A stretch of 12,986 nucleotides of DNA, taken from Temnopleurus reevesii (Eukaryota > Echinodermata > Echinoidea > Temnopleuroida > Temnopleuridae). The stretch is from assembly GCA_036244855.1 (NCBI GenBank), contig BQKZ01001852.1:31814-44799 (forward strand), read 5' to 3'. Shown here in pieces: positions 7,985 through 12,986 of the stretch. The notes below the pieces were generated by a model, which saw only the letters and a list, made by a program, of their open reading frames with translations, searched no databases and was not told where the DNA came from. How positions within the stretch are numbered: the first letter of the stretch is position 1; each line of letters starts with the position of its first letter. The translations under genes and the position numbers were made by a program.

Positions 7985-8165
7985 AAATATCCCTCACATC
8001 TGATTTCTGTCCGTCGGGAAGATACGTTTTTTTGGACGAACTTGAAGCCGAATCGCGATGACCTTTTGACCTCCGTCTAGAGTAGATCGGAATGTATAGG
8101 GTCCGGAGAAAGACCCAGGTCGCTGTCGCCATCTCCCCCGAAGACCCGGCGGCCAAAAACTTGAC
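7985..8165. other. GC-richer patch, possible exon of unknown strand
   Basis: This stretch has clearly more G+C and CpG than its neighbours. Two overlapping minus frames are open through it (76 and 97 residues, stops upstream of 7995 and 7926), and a minus donor-like GTGAGG occurs at about 7991-7996. A plus-strand acceptor-like CTCCGTCTAG ends near 8080. Neither frame shows a motif I recognise (one reads TLDGGQKVIAIRLQVRPKKR). It could be a diverged exon, a pseudogene or an old repeat fragment. Confidence 0.2.
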
Positions 8166-8233
8166 TTGACAAATCGACGACTGCTTTCAAAGATTTTACT
8201 GCATGGCTTGGTTTTTTGTTGAAGATTTGTCAA
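8166..8233. repeat. 10-bp inverted repeat with 48-base spacer
   Basis: TTGACAAATC (8166-8175) is the exact reverse complement of GATTTGTCAA (8224-8233). The spacer shows no further pairing that I can see. It may be a remnant of a small inverted-repeat element. Confidence 0.5.
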
Positions 8234-8320
8234 AAAAAAGAAGTTATCATGAGCATGATAAATAGAGATATAGAAATAAGTGTTCATATCATATTTTTAC
8301 ATTTTCTATTTTACAAAAGA

Positions 8321-8346
8321 GTTGTGTGTGTGTTTGTGTGTGTATG
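8321..8346. repeat. Short TG microsatellite
   Basis: GTTGTGTGTGTGTTTGTGTG and following bases form a short interrupted TG tract. It precedes a pyrimidine-rich stretch and a TTATTTACAG acceptor-like site ending at 8400. Confidence 0.7.
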
Positions 8347-8699
8347 CTCCCAATTTTCTTTCTCTATTGCTCTTTTCCCATATTCCCAACGTTATTTACA
8401 GCCCTAATCCGAGGACAATACCTGTACAGAAGATGGATACATTGTCAAAAGATAAAATGGGCTATAAAAACAATAACATATTATAATTTCACATGATAAA
8501 ATATATCAAAATCGGCTATGAAAAAAGAAATAATGATCTGGTGAAGATAAGACGAAAGGATGCAAATATATTTCTCAATGGGATATGGAAAATTCGTCTC
8601 AAGATGATATATTATTTCATGTTTTTCGTTTGTAATTATCTGTTTTTGCATGTCACCCATTATAATATATGTTCGTTTCGTTGCTATTTGTCATTTCAG

Positions 8700-8747
8700 G
8701 GCGCAATATCCATCTATTCAGGGAAAGAGCTGTTTTATGGAATGAAG
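8700..8747 (+). CDS. Candidate internal micro-exon (16 codons), unidentified
   Basis: A pyrimidine-rich tract and CAG (GCTATTTGTCATTTCAG, ending 8699) precede 48 bases followed by a good donor (AAG/GTAAGC, GT at 8748). The 48 bases are an exact multiple of three and are open in the first frame as GAISIYSGKELFYGMK, with no stop; the third frame (RNIHLFRERAVLWNE) is also open. This is the best acceptor-donor pair seen in the window. I recognise no family from 16 residues. An acceptor-like TTATTTACAG at 8400 lies 300 bp upstream, but frames after it stop quickly, so no second exon is secured. Chance splice-like signals remain possible. Confidence 0.33.
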
Positions 8748-8870
8748 GTAAGCCTAAATGTTTTGTTTCTGTTATTTTCGAGTAGGAATCTAAATACATG
8801 AAAAATATGTACTATTCAAAATGGTTCGTCCAAATTTATTAGTTGAACTTTGCTTGTCGCGCACACGTCT

Positions 8871-9211
8871 ATTTCTGTGTTTTGATATCCATTATCTTTA
8901 TGTCGGTTATATTTTTCATGATATTTTCATACTATAATGCCAGATCTTGGGGCATTAGCCGCAATCAATTTCCATCATTTCAATTGTACTGAACCTGATC
9001 ATAAAATAACGATATATCAATAATTAATTTGTATTAAATTTCTGTGTTTTGATATCCATTATCTTTATGTCAGTTATATTTTTCATGATATTTTCATAAT
9101 ATCATATGATGCCAGCTTCTCGGGCATTAGCCACAATCAATTTCCACCATTTCAATTGTACTGAACCTGATCACAAAATAACAATATATTGATAATCAAT
9201 TTGTATTAAAT
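8871..9211. repeat. Tandem duplication, two units of 167 and about 174 bp
   Basis: Unit 1 (8871-9037) and unit 2 (9038-9211) both start ATTTCTGTGTTTTGATATCC and end near TTTGTATTAA. They are roughly nine-tenths identical; unit 2 has an extra ATATCAT-type insertion before GATGCCAG. The junction is exact and there is no third copy. No frame is conserved. Confidence 0.92.
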
Positions 9212-9600
9212 TGTACGACTCAAAATCGAAAATCAGGACGCATTTAAGAATGATCAATTGTCCATCTATTGAGAAGTAGTTTCCCACTTATTTGAAGCAT
9301 CATTAGAAATGTAGTGTTTGAGCGTTTTGGAAATAGAATTTTAAATGATGTGAGCACGCAATTATTTATACGATGACCTCGTTTTCAGTTGCCTGAGCTG
9401 ACCGTTGGGAATATGATTTTTTTTTCTTCGTCTCTTATCATCGAGCGTCGTGATAAAAGGGAAATAATTATTAGTTATAATACAGTACTTTGATATCCTG
9501 AAACGCTTGCTAGAACAAAGGTAAAATTGAAAACACTCTCAAAAAGTTGGGCAAAATTGTTTCGTAAACACTGGCCAACATATATACTGTTCACACATTT
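9212..9600. other. Sequence without a supported gene
   Basis: Nothing firm. A short 35-base stretch (9486-9520, reading YFDILKRLLEQ) sits between TACAG and GTAAAA and could be a micro-exon, but its acceptor lacks a pyrimidine tract. A small hairpin (TTATCA...TGATAA, about 9437-9458) is also present. Confidence 0.4.
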
Positions 9601-9659
9601 ATTGGTTTAAAAAAATGTCAAATTTATTTCAACCATAAATTTGACATATTTCAACCAAT
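9601..9659. repeat. Strong hairpin with inner 12-bp and outer 7-bp stems
   Basis: ATGTCAAATTTA (9615-9626) pairs perfectly with 9636-9647 around a nine-base loop. ATTGGTT (9601-9607) pairs with AACCAAT (9653-9659) outside it, separated by unequal A-rich and T-rich bulges. It may be a short foldback remnant. Confidence 0.7.
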
Positions 9660-10680
9660 ATTAGAGACATATAATCCAACTGAGGGTAGTATCCTACATA
9701 ATAAGTTGGGCATATTTTGACCAATAGTTGTGTTGACATTATGTTTCCCAGAGTTCGGCAAAGTCCCTCATCCCAAACATATTTAAGAGTATCTTAGGTC
9801 TACAGGAACAGCGTTATTGTTTAAAAATAAGAAAAACTCAATATGTCATTTCCCATGTGACTTTAATAGGCATACGACGTGCGTAATTTGAGAACAACAT
9901 CGAATAGATACAATTTGAAATTCAAAATACGAGTTTGGAATCTTCATTAAAAAGTCGTGGGAAATCTCACGTCAGCAGACTTGCGAGATATTTGTAATAA
10001 AACTTCAGATCTCTTATAATTATGATTTCATCGTAAACAAATATGATTTTCCCAGAAAAGTGTTACTTGAAGTGTTACTTTTCTTTTTAAGTGTTTTAAG
10101 TTCTAAATCTGACCACGTAATGCTGACTCCTTCTTGTCATTTTTGTCAGTTTCCTCAATTGTATTCCGGGATGTTATTCCCATAGAAGGCTAATCCTATG
10201 TCAGTCCCTGCCGTATTCGCAGCATTTGTCATAATTATTTGAGGGACTTATCAAATTATATCTTTTACTTTGGGATGTAATCATGATGAGTCACATATTC
10301 CACCAAAGACAATCGCTTTTCCTTCCCTCAAAAATTCTATTTTTCCACTTCTCAAACATGGCTTACATTTCCTGGCAAGTCAGAGCAATTGTTTCAATCC
10401 CATTTTGATAATATCACTTTTTATTCGCGAGAAAGGAACCAGAAATTGAAAACGAAGCAAGGAATCCCACCCATGCTTTCTCAACCATGACTATACATAC
10501 ACAATGGGAATGCCTTGTTATCAAACACGTATCGTGCATCATTCAGATATATGATAAACAAAATATGTATCTCGGTCGATCTACACACGCTAAGCATCTA
10601 TGGGCATCTGTTGTCAATATGGGAATTGTCTCGTATTTTCGTTTTCGGTTATTGTCGTTATTGATACCATATATCTTCAG
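9660..10680. other. Long stretch without recognisable genes
   Basis: I see no coding block, RNA gene or element boundary in about 1 kb. The only small repeat is AAGTGTTACTT twice, 14 bp apart, at about 10059-10083. TTGGGCA-type words at 9552 and 9705 resemble the TTGGGTAAA word of the element at 10890 but are too short to link them. Confidence 0.5.
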
Positions 10681-10800
10681 CAGCAGATATTCGCTCGCAT
10701 CCTCCCCCGATGGTCTGGGGGTAATTCCCCGCACCTGCCCGCTGTCTGCGCTGTCATAAACCGGTTGTCTGGATAAAGCATCTCAAATGTGACATCATTC
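10681..10800. other. Slightly GC-rich patch with open frames on both strands
   Basis: A plus frame (10487-10759, 90 residues) and two minus frames (to about 10913 and 10734) overlap here. A CCCCCG...GGGGG mini-hairpin lies near 10705-10722. One minus frame reads PRPSGEDASEYLLLKIYGIN, which is coding-like, but no good splice pair bounds it and all three frames compete. No family is recognised. Confidence 0.2.
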
Positions 10801-10884
10801 GAATGTATTTCATTCCCATGTCCATTCCATTGTCTCTTTGGTATGCTGGGATATGGTGATGTTTCCATCGTTTCGAGTTTTGGT

Positions 10885-11080
10885 ATAAATAAATTTGATT
10901 TAATAATAAACATTGTTTTTATACCTTTTTAAATCATTTGGGTAAATAAAAAAAAACAAGCATCCCACCAATATAAGCATCCATTGATCGGTTGCCATAC
11001 ATTTTACCCAACAGTTATGTGGAGAGTATTCCAGCATTGGGTAGATCTTTGTCGAATTAAAGTAAATCAAATTTAATAAA
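10885..11080. mobile_element. Possible small inverted-repeat element with ATAAA flanks
   Basis: TAAATTTGATTTA (10890-10902) is the exact reverse complement of 11063-11075, and a second pair is nested inside: TTGGGTAAA (10938-10946) with TTTACCCAA (11003-11011). ATAAA lies directly outside both outer arms (10885-10889, 11076-11080). This gives a 186-bp body with 13-bp ends and a possible five-base target duplication. Because everything is AT-rich, the coincidence is less improbable than it looks, and the superfamily is unclear. Confidence 0.45.
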
Positions 11081-11430
11081 TTGAAATTTCGGCCTGCAAG
11101 TTATACATATAAGAAAACAAAAAGGGAGTGTAAATCGATTAGATTTTGAATCCGAAATCTGAAATCGGTGTGAAATTGACCCAATATGCACTCAGTGTGC
11201 AAGATATTACCAAAATATATTATAAAATGGCAGCTGCAGTAGGGTTCCAAATGCGCGCCATTAAGGATCGCTTCATTCCATTAAAGGCATACGATTTACC
11301 GACTGAACTGCCAAAGCTGTCGTTAGCCATGCACGAACGAATATTTTGACATATTTTCAATGAAATGGATTGTCATGGTTGACGGTTCGGATTCTCTGTT
11401 TGATGTCTTATAAATCCGTCCATCGATTAA
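11081..11430. other. Sequence with one unremarkable open frame
   Basis: A 67-codon plus frame (11146-11349) begins at a non-ATG-favourable context and has no motif I recognise; its last third (RFIPLKAYDLPTELPKLSLA) is coding-like in composition. No splice signals or promoter are evident. I do not call a gene. Confidence 0.35.
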
Positions 11431-11512
11431 AAGCAGCTATCAGCTCAGTCGGTAAATCATCTGCCTTGAAATGAAGCGATCCTTCATGGTACGGGTTCGA
11501 ATCACACACATG
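11431..11512 (+). repeat. tRNA-derived SINE head
   Basis: An A-box-like sequence (CAGCTCAGTCGGT, 11441-11452) and a B-box match (GGTTCGAATCA, 11494-11504) lie in tRNA order. Their distance is about nine bases longer than in an ordinary tRNA. The extra bases form a perfect hairpin, TGAAG-CGATC-CTTCA (11472-11486), which resembles a long variable arm but sits where the anticodon stem should close. The anticodon stem and acceptor stem do not pair, so it is not a functional tRNA. The downstream sequence (CACACATGCC and an AT-rich body) suits a SINE. Confidence 0.6.
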
Positions 11513-11539
11513 CCTAATTTTTGTGTATTTTGTGAAATA

Positions 11540-11560
11540 TTGCACCTTAAAAGGGTGTAA
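11540..11560. repeat. Imperfect hairpin downstream of the SINE head
   Basis: TTGCACC and GGGTGTAA pair with one mismatch around TTAAAA; a related TGTACCCTAAAAAG follows at about 11564. It may be part of the SINE body. Confidence 0.4.
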
Positions 11561-11589
11561 TGTTGTACCCTAAAAAGTATTTTCAGTGC

Positions 11590-12000
11590 AGTTTTGCATC
11601 TAGTTTTTAACTCAGTGTGTATAGGAAAAATGTAATAAGACGGTCTTGAATATATGAATCCATAAAGACGAGGAGAATGTGAAACATGTTCAGAGCAGAC
11701 ATTTTATCCCCCATTCAAATAAAATCTAAAATATACAGGCGGTTACGTATGTCCTTTCCTAAACCACGACAGTAATATGCGGGTTATATCGAAAAGTGAG
11801 TATCACACTAAGCTTGCAATAAACCGTAGCAAAATCCATATTCAACAGGGTTTGTGAAGGCAAACGGTTGAGAAAAAGGTCGCGAGAAAGTTTGTAAAAG
11901 GTCGCAAGAAAGTTCATAAAGAGTTTTCGTTACTGGAAACAGCTTTCGTCATGTTCTTGGTGCAAATCAATTTTCATTATGTTCAAGATCTTAGATCTCT
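11590..12000. other. Sequence without recognisable genes, with one 22-bp tandem pair
   Basis: AAAAGGTCGCGAGAAAGTTT (starting 11874) is repeated at 11896 with few changes, giving two 22-bp units. Otherwise no gene, RNA or element is visible. Confidence 0.55.
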
Positions 12001-12108
12001 TTGCGAGTGGTGTTTCTTTTTTTTTCCGGCAAAAAGCTATCGTTTGCGCAAGTCAGTCATAAGTATTTTTGACGCGGTTATAAGGCCGTGTCGCTGAGCT
12101 ACTTTTTG

Positions 12109-12137
12109 ATTGGTCAATATAATATTGACCACGTGAC
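12109..12137. promoter_or_regulatory. Inverted CCAAT box, 19-bp palindrome and CACGTG E-box
   Basis: ATTGG (12109-12113, an inverted CCAAT box, NF-Y type) overlaps a perfect palindrome GGTCAATAT-A-ATATTGACC (12112-12130). The palindrome runs directly into CACGTG (12130-12135), a canonical E-box bound by bHLH-zip factors of the USF/MYC/TFE type, in the context ACCACGTGACC. Such a cluster is typical of animal promoters. A strong-Kozak ATG follows at 12170 but opens only 14 codons, so the true start, if any, lies further right or on the other strand. Confidence 0.35.
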
Positions 12138-12356
12138 CAGCATGGTTTGCTAAATTTTATCCATTGAAAATGGTGCCGGACATTTCTGTTCCCAAATATA
12201 CATTTTTGAAATAATTAGCATTTTGATCATTCTATTCGGCGCAGAATTTGTGGGATGCATATAGCATTTGTGCGAATTCGAATGATCGAATAAATTAAAT
12301 CAATTGAGAAAAGTAGGAAATTAGTTGGGAAATACCAATACTGTACTAGATAGGCC

Positions 12357-12375
12357 TAACATGTTTGACATGTTA
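12357..12375. repeat. Small perfect hairpin
   Basis: TAACATGT (12357-12364) pairs with ACATGTTA (12368-12375) around TTG. Another imperfect inverted pair (about 12226-12242 with 12272-12288) lies upstream. Function unknown. Confidence 0.5.
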
Positions 12376-12520
12376 ACTAAGCATTTATGAAGTGATTAGG
12401 CAGTGCAAGGATTTGTTTAGGATGCGTTTAGAAGTGATTTGCATAAACTTATCCAATTCTAATGCCTAAAAAGCTAACAATGAACATACTTCTTGGTTTT
12501 TACTGCGTTCAGTTAGAGGT

Positions 12521-12637
12521 GCTATAAAAGTGTGAACAGATTCTAAAAAGGTTTTTTTTTTAAGTATGATAATGTGCTGCTCATGAAAGTGTATTGCTTT
12601 AAAAGTGTGAACGAATCAGAAAAAGGTTTTCATTTAA
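12521..12637. repeat. Direct repeat of about 42 bp, 75 bp apart, containing TATAAAAG
   Basis: GCTATAAAAGTGTGAACAGA (12521) and GCTTTAAAAGTGTGAACGAA (12596) start two copies that continue through AAAAAGGTTTT to TTTAA. The first copy contains TATAAAAG (12523-12530), a good TATA-box sequence; the second has TTTAAAAG. About 270 bp upstream of the frame at the right edge, the site could belong to a promoter but may be fortuitous. Confidence 0.6.
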
Positions 12638-12795
12638 ACTCTGTCGCTGCTTGTTTCCGTATTCTTGTAAGGCGATGTGAGTGCTGTCGTGTAGTGTGAT
12701 GTTTGTTTGACTCGGCGAAGAGTCTGTATGCGCACCTGACACATGTTACTCTTGCGCAGAATACTTAAGTTGGACGCCATTTTGTTTATAAGCAT

Positions 12796-12986
12796 ATGCT
12801 GGATTTGGCGCTGGGTTTCGTTTCGGACGACACGTTAGATTTGATTGACGGTTTTCGTGTGTCTTTTCCCGCATTTTTTCACAAACAGGCTCAAATTTTG
12901 AAAGCCGTGTTGGAGAAGAATTCTTCTTTCCGCGCATCTACGCGATTATCTAAAGACAATATTTGCCTTTTTCGGTGGGGGGGGGG
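12796..12986 (+). CDS. Partial reading frame running off the right edge, unidentified
   Basis: The plus frame is open from after an in-frame TAA at 12766 to the window end. The first ATG is at 12796, giving 63 codons plus two bases. It begins MLDLALGFVSDDTLDLIDGF, continues with FPAFFHKQAQILKAVLEK, and ends in a G-run that encodes Trp-Gly-Gly. The region is richer in CpG than most of the window, and a YY1-like GACGCCATTTTG (12773-12784) just upstream would suit a transcription start. The Kozak context is weak (C at -3). Alternatively, the tract before ACAAACAG (ending at 12888) is a very good splice acceptor, so the coding exon may start at 12889. A minus frame overlaps (12746-12937). I recognise no family. 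Confidence 0.3.
   Translation, partial: MLDLALGFVSDDTLDLIDGFRVSFPAFFHKQAQILKAVLEKNSSFRASTRLSKDNICLFRWGG

Noticed and set aside
8402..8539. Exon following a good acceptor (TTATTTACAG at 8400)
   Set aside because: All three frames meet stops within about 30 codons and the next donor-like GT is poor, so no internal exon is supported.

Overview
The window looks like nuclear DNA from an animal, most likely a marine invertebrate; an echinoderm such as a sea urchin would fit. This is inferred from AT-rich non-coding sequence, many microsatellites, tRNA-derived pieces carrying RNA polymerase III A and B boxes, several short non-autonomous DNA transposons with inverted ends, and splice-like signals (polypyrimidine-CAG, GTAAG) around short open stretches. 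Nothing resembles a bacterial operon. No complete protein gene, rRNA or intact tRNA is visible. Nearly all ATG-to-stop frames in the middle of the window are low-complexity or repeat-derived translations.

Layout. 1-460 holds a minus-strand tRNA-like sequence and a short coding-like block. 456-1026 is a 563-bp element with inverted ends between TTAA sites. 1027-2190 is AT-rich sequence with T, C and A/TA runs. 2655-3119 is an AAAT-type tetranucleotide array followed by a CT tract. 3238-3890 is a three-unit tandem repeat whose first and third units share 112 identical bases. 3891-4840 contains a hairpin and a CpG-richer island with an ATG-initiated mini-frame and two exact E2F-type motifs. 4841-6235 is AT-rich with two foldbacks and a 176-bp Harbinger-like MITE. 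6236-6484 is an AAT/GAT array. 7254-7911 and 8871-9211 are two independent tandem duplications. Between them lie a GC-richer patch and the best internal exon candidate (8700-8747).

9212-11430 is mostly featureless, with a strong hairpin and a nested inverted-repeat element. 11431-11512 is a second tRNA-derived (SINE-like) head. From 12000 to the right edge, promoter-like motifs (inverted CCAAT box, CACGTG E-box, TATAAAAG, a YY1-like motif) precede a reading frame from 12796 that runs off the window. That right edge is the likeliest place for a real gene to begin. The parts do not work together as a pathway: this reads as intergenic or intronic sequence shaped by small transposons, foldbacks and local duplication. 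I found no convincing new multi-gene system. The most unusual observations are the repeat architectures and the few possible exons.
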